Assembly (NCBI GenBank): GCA_964446945.1
Contig: CAYUQO010000011.1
Span: 1 to 64,000 of the forward strand
Origin: CAIYRG01 sp964446945
GTDB taxonomy: Bacteria; Pseudomonadota; Alphaproteobacteria; Micropepsales; Micropepsaceae
Direction: 5' to 3'
Length of the DNA stretch: 64,000 nucleotides
The stretch's first letter is position 1. Each line of letters opens with the position of its first letter. Shown in pieces: positions 40,173 through 48,888 of this stretch. The notes beneath the pieces were generated by a model that saw only the letters and a list, made by a program, of their open reading frames with translations, did not search any database and was not told the DNA's origin. The translations under genes and the position numbers were made by a program.

Positions 40173-40499
40173 ATGAAAGAATATGCCTTTGCAGCCGCAT
40201 GCCTGTTTTTGCTACTGATCGGCGGTTCGGCTTTTCCGGCAGCATTGCCGCCGGGCAATGCCGAAGCGGGAAAGCAATTGGTGCTCAATTCCTGCATTAC
40301 ATGTCACGCCCCAATGAACGCCACGCACGCGAGCGACCAGGCGCCGCCTTTGTCTTTCCTTGCGCACGACAGAAAGGCCGATCCCCGCTGGGTCCGTGGC
40401 TGGCTGATGGATCCTCACCCACCAATGCCGGGCATCATGCTATCACGCCAACAGGTCGCCGATGTCATGGCCTATCTCTCCACCCTGCCAAGCGACTAG
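40173..40499 (+). CDS. Small exported monohaem cytochrome c
   Basis: A 108-aa cytochrome c with signal peptide (1-24), haem motif CITCH at 41-45, candidate Met ligand in PPMPGIML and end helix ADVMAYLSTLP. It is a paralogue of the cytochrome at 7645-7956 throughout the mature part. TGGAGAG precedes ATG 40173. It is divergent from fixL and last of the box-controlled genes on the right. A 170-nt gap without recognisable features follows. Confidence 0.9.
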   Translation: MKEYAFAAACLFLLLIGGSAFPAALPPGNAEAGKQLVLNSCITCHAPMNATHASDQAPPLSFLAHDRKADPRWVRGWLMDPHPPMPGIMLSRQQVADVMAYLSTLPSD

Positions 40500-40666
40500 T
40501 TCGATACTGGCGATAGGCCGTTGCCGATGAAAGAAGCATCACGCGCAGCTGGACTACCCGTTCTGCCGCCAGAAAGAGCGGAATCTCGCCAGCGCTTCTG
40601 CGGTCAAAACTCAAGGCGCAGCCCGCGGCACGGGTCGCGCCTTTTCGCTTGCGCATGTGGTCGCAC

Positions 40667-41365
40667 TTACACTTTCTGGGGCGGCGCTGGAGTGAACTGA
40701 GCGATATCAGCTATACCGACTTCTGCTTCAATCGCAGATATCTGCTTCTCCGCGTCTTCAAAGCCGTCTTTTCCGAATTGCTGGCGCTCGATGTTTTCGA
40801 ACAACTCGCCCATTTCCGCGAGAAGCGCTTTGCTCATCGTCTGCTTCCACGCCGGAAATACAATCGTGTCCTCGCGCGAGGCGTGGTGTTCGTACATCAA
40901 CTCGAAACCATCCAAAGCTGCCGCCAGAGGTTTCGCCTCGCCGGTTCCAATGCGGCCCCTGCTTGCCACAGCGATCACATATTCGGTGATTTCCCGGCCG
41001 CGGCGATGTTGTTCCAGCAGCGTTCCGACATATGTCGCCGCTCGCCCCCCGGCTTTTTTGATGGCCGGAAAAATATGCGCTTCTTCCAGTTTGCGCTCGT
41101 GGTAGTCCTCGCCAAAGCTGCGGAGCAATTTTGCCGCGCGTTCCAACGTTTTCGGGTCAACATCTCCACCCGAGCGCAGGTTCGAGGCGCTGTATCGATA
41201 CACGAGGATCGCCCGGCGGATGATGCCGTGTTCGCGCATCAGGTCTTCAACCGCTCCGACGTCGGCCCCTATTTCTGCGGCTCGACCAAAGCTTGAGAGG
41301 AACGCTGTCGAAGCCGCCACTCCGGAGAAAGCCAGGATTTGGCGCCGTTGGTGTTGCTTGCTCAT
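40667..41365 (-). CDS. Tat-exported hemerythrin-like protein
   Basis: A 232-aa protein with a twin-arginine-type signal (QRRQILAFSGVAASTAFL, about 6-25) and a hemerythrin-like four-helix bundle. Likely di-iron ligands: MREHGII, YHERKLEEAHIFP, LLEQHRRG, YEHHASREDTIVFP. Such proteins bind oxygen or act in redox or stress protection. ATG 41365 gives the proper signal; the long frame upstream is chance. It is divergent from a PadR regulator (123 nt between starts). No FNR/FixK box lies in that interval. Confidence 0.87.
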   Translation of the reverse strand: MSKQHQRRQILAFSGVAASTAFLSSFGRAAEIGADVGAVEDLMREHGIIRRAILVYRYSASNLRSGGDVDPKTLERAAKLLRSFGEDYHERKLEEAHIFPAIKKAGGRAATYVGTLLEQHRRGREITEYVIAVASRGRIGTGEAKPLAAALDGFELMYEHHASREDTIVFPAWKQTMSKALLAEMGELFENIERQQFGKDGFEDAEKQISAIEAEVGIADIAQFTPAPPQKV

Positions 41366-41488
41366 GGTTCCGCGCTCATGGAGGGATTGCCGTCGGCAAG
41401 TACAACGCAGGGAAGGCGCTTTCCGGTCCGGACGCCGCGTCCACATTCTTTTCACGGCGGTTCCGAATTTTGGTATCCTGTGCCCATC

Positions 41489-41824
41489 ATGGAATATCAG
41501 GATCTTCTCTCCGGTTTCGTGCGCATGCACATTCTCCACCACGCGGCGGAGGGTGGCATTTACGGGCAATGGATGATCGATGAGCTGGCGCATCATGGCT
41601 ACAAAATGAGCGCCGGCACGCTTTATCCGATGCTCCATGGCATGGAGCAAAAAGGTTATTTGAGGTCTCACGAGAAGCGTTCGGGCAAGACTTACCGCCG
41701 CTTCTATCGCGCAACGCCAAAGGGCCGGAAGGCCCTCGCTGTGGTGCGCGCGCGGCTCGACGAACTGTTCAATGAAGTGGGGAAACGGCACCAGCTTCCC
41801 AAACTGGCGCAAGCCGCCGAATAG
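41489..41824 (+). CDS. PadR-family transcription regulator
   Basis: A 111-aa winged-HTH repressor of the PadR family: LLSGFVRMHILHHAAEGGIYGQWMIDEL, then MSAGTLYPMLHGMEQKGYL and the wing SHEKRSGKTYRRFYRATPKGRKAL, with a C-terminal dimer helix. PadR proteins commonly repress neighbouring efflux or stress genes in response to small aromatic or drug molecules. It lies upstream of an RND pump on the same strand (188 nt) and divergent from the hemerythrin gene; both are candidate targets. Confidence 0.88.
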   Translation: MEYQDLLSGFVRMHILHHAAEGGIYGQWMIDELAHHGYKMSAGTLYPMLHGMEQKGYLRSHEKRSGKTYRRFYRATPKGRKALAVVRARLDELFNEVGKRHQLPKLAQAAE

Positions 41825-42011
41825 CGCGCATCTGCAACTAGCGATATAGATTTTCGATAGCGTTTTCCGAGGATTCTCATTATCGTCCCTGGAAGGAGCG
41901 GGTTGCCGGCGCGGCAAGCGGAGGGGAGCCTCTGCAAAAGCCTCGCAGGGCACTCTGATCACGGAACTGCGATGCCGTAACGCGCGCAGCTCGCGGCACC
42001 GGGGAGAATGC

Positions 42012-45000
42012 ATGCGTCTGGTACAATTCGCGCTGCGGCGGCCTTTCTCTGTGATGGTGGCCATCGTCGCCGTGATCATCGGCGCAGGCATCGCCGTCAG
42101 TCAAATGTCCCGTGACGTGTTCCCACCGCTCGGCGTGCCGACGATTTATGTGGCACAGCCCTATGGCGGCATGGATCCCTCCCAGATGGAAGGGTTTCTG
42201 ACCTATTATTACGAGTACCACTTCCTCTACATCACCGGGATCGAGCACGTCGAATCGAAGTCGATTCAGGGCGCGGCGATCATCAAGCTGCAATTTTATC
42301 CGGGTACCGACATGTCGCAGGCCATGTCCGAGACCGTATCGTATGTGAATCGCGCGCGCGCCTTCATGCCACCGGGCGCGGTACCGCCTTTCGTCACGCG
42401 TTTCGACGCCGGCAGCGTGCCCGTGGGCTATCTCGCGTTTTCCAGCACGACCCGCACGGTGGGCCAGATTCAGGACCTTGCGCTGAACACGATCCGGCCG
42501 CTGTTTGCGACGTTGCCGGGCGTTTCGGCGCCGCCGCCCTTCGGCAGCGGTCCGCGCAGCATTGTCGTCAGCCTCAATCCGGAACGGCTGCAAGCCTATG
42601 ACATATCGGCGCAGGACGTCGTTACCGCGATCGCAAATGCCGAGACGATCAGCCCGTCGGGCAATATCGACATGGGCGACCTTTATCCGATCGTTCCCGT
42701 CAACTCCATCGTTCGGGACGTGAAGGACCTGCAGAATGTCGCCATCAAGCCGGGAGTCTTTCCCGGCGTGTTCGTCCGCGATGTTGCCACGGTGTCCGAC
42801 GCATCGGACATTCCAACCAGCATCGCGCTCGTGAATGGCCGGCCCACGGTCTACATCCCGGTCACCAAGCGTGCCGACGCATCGACGCTTTCCGTCGTCG
42901 GCCTGGTGAAAGCCAATATGGGCAAATTCCAGGCGGCGCTGCCGGATGACGTGCAGATCAGCTATGTGTTCGATCAGTCGCCATTTGTCACCGGAGCGAT
43001 TACGGGTCTGACGCTGGAGAGCCTGCTGGGCGCCGTGCTTGCGGGCATTATGGTGCTGCTGTTCCTGCGCGACTGGCGCAGCGCCGTAATAGTCGTGCTC
43101 AACATTCCGATTTCGCTGCTCGCCGCGGTGATGGCGCTTTGGCTTGCCGGTCAAACGGTCAATTTGATGACGCTCGGCGGGCTCGCGCTTGCAGTCGGGA
43201 TTCTGGTGGATATGTCCACCGTCGCGATTGAGAACATTCACACCCATGTTGCGCAGGGAAAGCTTATTGCGCGCGCCGTAGCCGATTCGGGGCGCGAAGT
43301 CGCGCTGCCGCTCCTGATCGCCATGCTCTGCGTCGTGGCCGTATTCCTGCCATCCTTCGGTATGGAAGGCGCGGCGCGCGCGCTGTTCGTGCCTTTATCG
43401 CTGGCGGTCGGGTTTTCCATGGCGGCATCCTGGCTGCTTGCGAACACATTGGTGCCGATCCTTGCCGTCTGGATGCATCGCGAATCCGGCACTGCGGTTG
43501 CGCAACCCTTTTTCCGCAGAGTGCAAAAATTCTACGCCGTGGCACTCGGATCGCTTCTGAAAGCGCGTTGGTTAATCGGCGCAGGCTATCTCGCTGCCGC
43601 GGCGCTGGTGATTGTGGTTCTTCTGCCGCGCATCGGAACCGACATTTTCCCCCGCGCCGAAGCGGATCAGCTGCAATTACGCATCCGCGCGCCCACTGGA
43701 ACGCAGCTCGAGCGAACCGAAACCTATACCCAGGATGTCCTGAAGCTGATCGAGCAGGAAGCCGGCAAGAATAACGTCAGCGCCTCGCTGGCGCTGATCG
43801 GCGTCCACGGCTCTGCCTATCCAATCAACTTCATCTATCTGTGGAACAGCGGACCCCAGGAGAGCGTGCTCCAAGTCGAACTGAAAAATGGCGCCGGCGA
43901 TATCGAGGCGCTGAAAGAGCGCCTGCGTCAGCGGATAGCGCGCGACATGCGCGAAGTGCAGGTGTCGTTCGAACCCGCCGACATCGTAAGCCGCGTGATG
44001 AGTTTTGGCGCTTCGACTCCGATCGAAGTGGCCGTCAGCGGCCCCAATCTCGAGAATGATCGCGCCTTTGCCGAGCGCGTGCGGCAAAGGCTGAGCGGTC
44101 TTGCCATTCTGCGCGACGTGCAGATCGCGCAACCGCTGGATTATCCCACCGTGAATGTAGCGCTGGATCGCGAGCGCGCGGGCGTTCTCGGGATCACTGC
44201 GAATGACCTGACGCGCGCGCTGTCACCCGCCACATCGTCGAGCCGCTTCACCCAGCCGCTCTACTGGGCGGCGCCCAATACCGGTATTGCCTACCAGGTC
44301 CAGGTCGAGATTCCGCAGCAGGAGATGACGTCCATCGAAGACGTCAAGGGAATCCCGATCACCGCGGAGAATGGAAAATCGACGCTGTTGCGCAATGTGG
44401 CGACCGTTCAATCGGGTACGATGGTCGGAGAATATGACCGCTACAATATGGACCGGATGGTCACAGTCACCGCCAATATCGAGAACAGTGATCTCGGGAA
44501 CGCGGCGAAACAGGTGGAAGCGGCTATCGCACAACTCGGAAAACCACCGGCCCGCGTGAGCATTGCCACGCGCGGTCAGGTTCAACCGCTGACGGATCTG
44601 GTGACCGCGCTGCAAACCGGCCTGCTGCTCGCCACGCTGGTGATTTTCCTGCTGCTGGCGGCGAATTTTCAGTCGGTGCAGCTGGCGCTGGTCGCCATTC
44701 TGACAACCCCCGCGGCGGTCGCCGGCGCAGCGATCGCCCTGTGGCTCTGGGGCAGCACGCTCAACCTCGAATCCTTCATGGGCGCGATCATGGCGGTCGG
44801 TGTGGCCGTTGCAAACGCGATCCTGCTGGTGACCTTTGCCGAACGCGCCCGAATCGCAGGCAAGTCCGCCATCGAAGCAGCACGTGAAGGCGCGGAGAGC
44901 AGGCTCCGCCCCATTCTCATGACGACTCTTGCGATGATCGCCGGCATGCTGCCCATGGCGATCGGCTTCGGCACGACAGGAGGACAGGCCGCGCCACTTG

Positions 45001-45152
45001 GGCAGGCCGTCATCGGCGGACTTGCGGCCGCCACGGCGGCAACGCTGTTGGTCCTTCCGGGCGCTTTTGCGGTGATTCGCGCGAACGCGGGCCGCCATTC
45101 GCCATCCCTCGATCCCGACGATCCCGCCAGCAAATTCGCCAGGACATCATGA
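42012..45152 (+). CDS. RND-type efflux pump, inner-membrane subunit (AcrB/HAE1 related)
   Basis: A 1046-aa proton-driven pump with 12 TM segments and two large periplasmic loops. Evidence: N-terminal RRPFSVMVAIVAVIIGAGIAV, QPYGGMDPSQMEGFLTYYYEY, TM4 motif GGLALAVGILVDMSTVAIENI, and C-terminal LESFMGAIMAVGVAVANAILLV and SRLRPILMTTLAMIAGMLP. In TM4 only one Asp is present where AcrB has two adjacent Asp. The pump branch often acts on metals or small organics, but the substrate is unknown. It is followed, with ATGA overlap, by its adaptor; the order pump-then-adaptor is the reverse of most acr operons. No outer-membrane factor is next to it. Confidence 0.9.
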   Translation: MRLVQFALRRPFSVMVAIVAVIIGAGIAVSQMSRDVFPPLGVPTIYVAQPYGGMDPSQMEGFLTYYYEYHFLYITGIEHVESKSIQGAAIIKLQFYPGTDMSQAMSETVSYVNRARAFMPPGAVPPFVTRFDAGSVPVGYLAFSSTTRTVGQIQDLALNTIRPLFATLPGVSAPPPFGSGPRSIVVSLNPERLQAYDISAQDVVTAIANAETISPSGNIDMGDLYPIVPVNSIVRDVKDLQNVAIKPGVFPGVFVRDVATVSDASDIPTSIALVNGRPTVYIPVTKRADASTLSVVGLVKANMGKFQAALPDDVQISYVFDQSPFVTGAITGLTLESLLGAVLAGIMVLLFLRDWRSAVIVVLNIPISLLAAVMALWLAGQTVNLMTLGGLALAVGILVDMSTVAIENIHTHVAQGKLIARAVADSGREVALPLLIAMLCVVAVFLPSFGMEGAARALFVPLSLAVGFSMAASWLLANTLVPILAVWMHRESGTAVAQPFFRRVQKFYAVALGSLLKARWLIGAGYLAAAALVIVVLLPRIGTDIFPRAEADQLQLRIRAPTGTQLERTETYTQDVLKLIEQEAGKNNVSASLALIGVHGSAYPINFIYLWNSGPQESVLQVELKNGAGDIEALKERLRQRIARDMREVQVSFEPADIVSRVMSFGASTPIEVAVSGPNLENDRAFAERVRQRLSGLAILRDVQIAQPLDYPTVNVALDRERAGVLGITANDLTRALSPATSSSRFTQPLYWAAPNTGIAYQVQVEIPQQEMTSIEDVKGIPITAENGKSTLLRNVATVQSGTMVGEYDRYNMDRMVTVTANIENSDLGNAAKQVEAAIAQLGKPPARVSIATRGQVQPLTDLVTALQTGLLLATLVIFLLLAANFQSVQLALVAILTTPAAVAGAAIALWLWGSTLNLESFMGAIMAVGVAVANAILLVTFAERARIAGKSAIEAAREGAESRLRPILMTTLAMIAGMLPMAIGFGTTGGQAAPLGQAVIGGLAAATAATLLVLPGAFAVIRANAGRHSPSLDPDDPASKFARTS

Positions 45153-46267
45153 AGCAATTCCATACAAATCGTATCTGGATCGTCGCGCTGCTTCCCGTAG
45201 CGGGTGCTGCCGCCCTCATGCTGCGTCCGCAAGCGGAAAAAGTCTCGGCCGCACCGGCGCAAGTGGCACCTGTTCCAACGGTGCAGACCATCCACCCGGT
45301 TCGCGGCGACATCAGCCAGAGCTTCAATACCAACGCCACGATGGAGGCTTATGAAACAGCGGATTTATATCCGAAGGTTTCAGGCTATCTGTCCGAAGTC
45401 GGGGTCGATATCGGCGACCATGTCCGAGCGGGACAATTGCTCGCGCTCGTCAGTCTTCCCGAAACCGAAAAGGAGCTCGCCCAAGCCGAAGCGACAATTG
45501 CGTCAAAGCGGGCGAATCTCGTGTTGGCGCAAACGACGCTAAAGCGCCAGGAGGGATTGCTGCGCATCCAGGCCACGTCGCAACAGGTCTATGACGAGGC
45601 CAAAGCGACGGCGTCAGTGGCCGCCGCCGATGTCGATCTCGCTGTCGCCAATGCCGATCAGATCCGAACCACGCTCGCCTATACCAGAATCATCGCCCCT
45701 TTCGACGGCGTGGTCGCGCGCCGTCTGGTGAATCGAGGCGATTTTGTCCAGTCGGCGAGCACGGGCCGGACAACGCCGTTGTTCACGGTTCAGCGCGTAA
45801 ATGTCATCCGCATCTTCTGCAATGTTCCGGAGTCGGATGTTGCGAGCCTGCGCGTTGGGTTGCCCGCCACCATCAAGCCCTATGGCTGGGATGAGACGAT
45901 TGCCGGCAAAGTGACGCGCTTCGAGGGGCGACTGGATCCGCAAACCCGCAATATGCGGACGGAAATCGATCTGCCCAATCCCGATGGGCGTCTTTATCCC
46001 GGCATGTATGCGCAGGTGGCGCTCGCAACCCAAACTCACCCTGGCGCGCTGACCCTGCCGACGGCGGCGATCGGAACCGACGCGGCGGGCAAGTTTGTCT
46101 ATGCAGTCCAGCAGAACCGGATTGTGCGCCTGCCGGTGCGGACCGGATTGGTCGAGGGTGGAATGACCGAACTCCTCGGCGGCGTTGTTCAAAAAATTGA
46201 TGTACTTGCGTCGATCCAGAACGCGCCGCCACCCGGCGCGACGGTGCATGCCGCACCTCATTCATAG
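45149..46267 (+). CDS. RND efflux periplasmic adaptor (HlyD/AcrA family)
   Basis: A 372-aa adaptor with an N-terminal anchor (about 9-24), lipoyl halves (about 64-95 DLYPKVSGYLSEVGVDIGDHVRAGQLLALV and about 180-200 TRIIAPFDGVVARRLVNRGDFV), a coiled coil between them (AEATIASKRANLVLAQTTLKRQEGLL) and a beta-barrel region to about 300. It bridges the inner-membrane pump and an outer-membrane channel. Its ATG overlaps the pump stop. There is no lipobox cysteine. Confidence 0.9.
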   Translation: MKQFHTNRIWIVALLPVAGAAALMLRPQAEKVSAAPAQVAPVPTVQTIHPVRGDISQSFNTNATMEAYETADLYPKVSGYLSEVGVDIGDHVRAGQLLALVSLPETEKELAQAEATIASKRANLVLAQTTLKRQEGLLRIQATSQQVYDEAKATASVAAADVDLAVANADQIRTTLAYTRIIAPFDGVVARRLVNRGDFVQSASTGRTTPLFTVQRVNVIRIFCNVPESDVASLRVGLPATIKPYGWDETIAGKVTRFEGRLDPQTRNMRTEIDLPNPDGRLYPGMYAQVALATQTHPGALTLPTAAIGTDAAGKFVYAVQQNRIVRLPVRTGLVEGGMTELLGGVVQKIDVLASIQNAPPPGATVHAAPHS

Positions 46268-46392
46268 GCTGTCCGCTTCCGGCGAGGCGCCTGCGAGGCA
46301 AGTTCTGCCTTGCAATGTGAGCGCAGGTACGTGGCGCATTCGATCCTGGACCGCGTCGCCCGCTCCAACTTTCCGCATTCAATAGAAATCTC

Positions 46393-46890
46393 CTACAGCC
46401 GGCCGAGGATTGCCGTCGCGAGCGTTTTGCGTTTTTGCGCATAGGCCGGCGTCTGCGACTCATCCAACGGTGAACTTATCGAGACGATGAAAATCACCGC
46501 GCCTTTGCGAACAAACAGTTGGGCTGCAACATCTGCAGCCTGATCTCCGATACCTGAAACAGCCGTCACGGGCAGGCTGTGGGTCTTGCCGTATTCGCCC
46601 GGCAGGCGCGCGGCGATTTTCACTTGTTGGTCGAAGAACTGCTGCGCATCCGCAGTGCTGGGACGCTCATATGCCTGAATCAGGACAGACCTGCTGACGT
46701 TACCGGTATGGAAAATGCAGCCATTGAACGTCCCCTGCAAAGTCTTGCGGTCCTCGGCTTGTGTGACCTTTGCGCCGGCGGCTGCGGAAGCTTCATCATT
46801 CGTCAGCCAGCCGCAGGGACGCGACATGGCATTCGCGGAGCCGGACAGAAAAACCATCGCTGCAATCCACATCAGGCGTTTTGCAATCAC
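46393..46890 (-). CDS. Exported protein of unknown function (165 aa)
   Basis: An exported protein starting at GTG 46890 (GGAG 7 nt upstream) with signal peptide MIAKRLMWIAAMVFLSGSANA. The mature part has cysteines in RPCGWLTNDEASAAAGAKV and NGCIFHTG and ends with a helix. The layout (C-G-x-L-x3-E-A, C-x-F) resembles DUF3558-like exported proteins, but I would not assign it. The frame is open to 46947. It is convergent with the RND operon. Confidence 0.65.
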   Translation of the reverse strand: MIAKRLMWIAAMVFLSGSANAMSRPCGWLTNDEASAAAGAKVTQAEDRKTLQGTFNGCIFHTGNVSRSVLIQAYERPSTADAQQFFDQQVKIAARLPGEYGKTHSLPVTAVSGIGDQAADVAAQLFVRKGAVIFIVSISSPLDESQTPAYAQKRKTLATAILGRL

Positions 46891-46971
46891 GGAGACGCTC
46901 CACTTCTGCTGCGCTCTAACAGTGCTGTAGCTCACGAAGCCTTTCAAGCCGTGAATAGGCGGAATGCGTGC

Positions 46972-48768
46972 CTACCACCACCAGCCGCTAGCCGGGTCGT
47001 AATAAAAGGCAGTCACGGAATTGGCGGGCAAAACGCCCGTACGCGTGATGTTTCCTCCGGCTGTAATCGCCGTCATGCCGCCATTCGACACCAGGAACAC
47101 TCGCATGCGCCGGTCCGGCGCGGTCATGGTGCCCTCCTCCATTCCCGCCGTGATGTTGATCTTCTGCAGCATCACACCACCCCGCGCATTGATGTGGTTG
47201 TACTGCGCATTGACGGTGATCGTGGCGGGAATTCCCGCCGGAACAAGCATCGCCGGATTTTCTTCGAATGTTTCAGCAAAGCCGCTGGAGAGCGACTCCC
47301 CGATGATGTTGACCGGCATTCGTCTTCCCTGCGTGCTGCTGACGCCGGTCCGCACCAGGAAATTTGCGTGCGGCATCCCCTGCCTCAGCATGTTTCCGTA
47401 ATTGTTGCCGATCAGATTGATCGCAGCGCCGGCCACCGCCGCATTCCAGGGAAAAGAATAAATCCGGGAATTGTTGCGGTCATAGTTCTGGTAATCATTG
47501 CCGATGAAAGTGGTCACACCGGCATATTCACGCAATTCGATCCAGGCAACGCCGTTGGCGCCGAGCCCGGCCAGACGCGAGCCCCTGATGATAACGGGAC
47601 TTTCGCCGCCGCTAATCCCTGCGACATAGAACTGCCGCGAAAGCTCACTGTCGCTGTAGAGGATTTCAGTGGGATAACACAACCGGCCGACGCGAATATC
47701 CACCTGGTTGGCCGTGAAGTTCATGCGAACGGCGCGATAGCCGGTCCACTCGGCATCTATGCCGAAGGCAAGCCCGGTACAGGTATTGCGCTCCAGCAGG
47801 TGGCCGTGATTGTTGGAATTGCCGCCGGTATAGATTCCCGTACCTTTGCCGGCCGAGGGGCTGCCATTGCCTTCGATGTAATTTCCGATGATCTCCATGA
47901 ATTCGTTGTTCGGTTCAGCCGCGCGGGCGATCTGGATTCCGGTCCAGTCCGGATTGGCGGCCGCATTGGTCAACCGGTTGTAGGCAATGCGGTTGTTGGT
48001 CGAGATTCGCGGCGGACTTTGGCCGCCAATATTGATCGCGTTTCCGGCGACATGATTCACGATCCAGAATCCCTGCAGCAGGCAGTGCCCGCAATTGATG
48101 AGGGAAATGGTCGAGCTCTTCCCGTCAAGTGGCGGCTGATCGTCGATTCTCAGGGACGCCTGTTCCTCGGTCGGAGGCCCGGCGATGATCTGCAACGCCA
48201 CCCGGGCTCTGAGAGTCCAGGTTGAAGCCAGCGTCAGTATCGCGCCGACGCCACGCATGAAGCGGATGGTCGCATAATCCGGTACGGCATTGATCATCGC
48301 ATTCAGGATCGGCGCCGCATCCCTGCCGGTGTTGTAAGGCAGGTCCCACCACTCGGCGATGAACTCCTTCTGCAATCCATCGCCGGCAAAGGAAACTGTT
48401 CCGCCTTGCGACAAATCAACGGTGGGCGCAGCGCCCGCCAACCATTGTCCCTGCACCCTTATGGTTTTGCCGCGCGCAGGACTCAGCATTCCGCCCTGTG
48501 GAAATCGCAGCGCCACATTTCCCGGAATCGTCATATCCCTGCCGATCCTGGTGATCCCGGGGATCAGCACTTCTCCGCCTATGGACAGCGCCTTGGCGGC
48601 ATTGACCGCAGCTTCCAGTGCAGGTGAATCATCCCTGATGCCGTCGCAAACCGCACCAAAATCGCGGATGTTGATGGTCCCTGATCGATCGTCGGATTTT
48701 GCGTCGAGATTTGGACCACCTGCAGCAGATGCTGCCGTGGCCAGAAAGTCCCGCCGTGTCGCCTCCAT
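46972..48768 (-). CDS. Tat-exported right-handed beta-helix protein (pectate-lyase-superfamily type)
   Basis: A 598-aa protein. Twin-arginine signal ATRRDFLATAASAAGG at about 3-18. The next part NIRDFGAVCDGIRDDSPALEAAVNAAKAL is the classic N-terminal motif of the pectate lyase 3/glycosyl-hydrolase-28-like superfamily, followed by Asn/Gly-rich repeats of a beta helix (NNRIAYNRLTNAAANPDWTG, EIIGNYIEGNG, NHGHLLERNTCTG). A polysaccharide-directed role is likely but the substrate is unknown. ATG 48768 gives the proper Tat signal. It ends 25 nt before the start region of the small exported gene, same strand. Confidence 0.82.
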   Translation of the reverse strand: MEATRRDFLATAASAAGGPNLDAKSDDRSGTINIRDFGAVCDGIRDDSPALEAAVNAAKALSIGGEVLIPGITRIGRDMTIPGNVALRFPQGGMLSPARGKTIRVQGQWLAGAAPTVDLSQGGTVSFAGDGLQKEFIAEWWDLPYNTGRDAAPILNAMINAVPDYATIRFMRGVGAILTLASTWTLRARVALQIIAGPPTEEQASLRIDDQPPLDGKSSTISLINCGHCLLQGFWIVNHVAGNAINIGGQSPPRISTNNRIAYNRLTNAAANPDWTGIQIARAAEPNNEFMEIIGNYIEGNGSPSAGKGTGIYTGGNSNNHGHLLERNTCTGLAFGIDAEWTGYRAVRMNFTANQVDIRVGRLCYPTEILYSDSELSRQFYVAGISGGESPVIIRGSRLAGLGANGVAWIELREYAGVTTFIGNDYQNYDRNNSRIYSFPWNAAVAGAAINLIGNNYGNMLRQGMPHANFLVRTGVSSTQGRRMPVNIIGESLSSGFAETFEENPAMLVPAGIPATITVNAQYNHINARGGVMLQKINITAGMEEGTMTAPDRRMRVFLVSNGGMTAITAGGNITRTGVLPANSVTAFYYDPASGWWW

Positions 48769-48888
48769 GCCGGCCACCCCCTGATCCGATGCGCACCGCA
48801 AATTCATCCAACCAAACTCACGCCTTCGCGGTGGTGGGACGAAATAGCGGGTCCAGCGTTAAGTACGCGTGACTCACTGCCGGACGCG

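Noticed and set aside
41835..41875. CGATA repeats upstream of the RND pump as a PadR operator
   Set aside because: Two short CGATA words in direct orientation do not form a convincing PadR palindrome.
46579..48225. A 548-residue open frame on the plus strand
   Set aside because: It is opposite the beta-helix gene and part of the small exported gene, both with signal peptides; its translation shows no domain.
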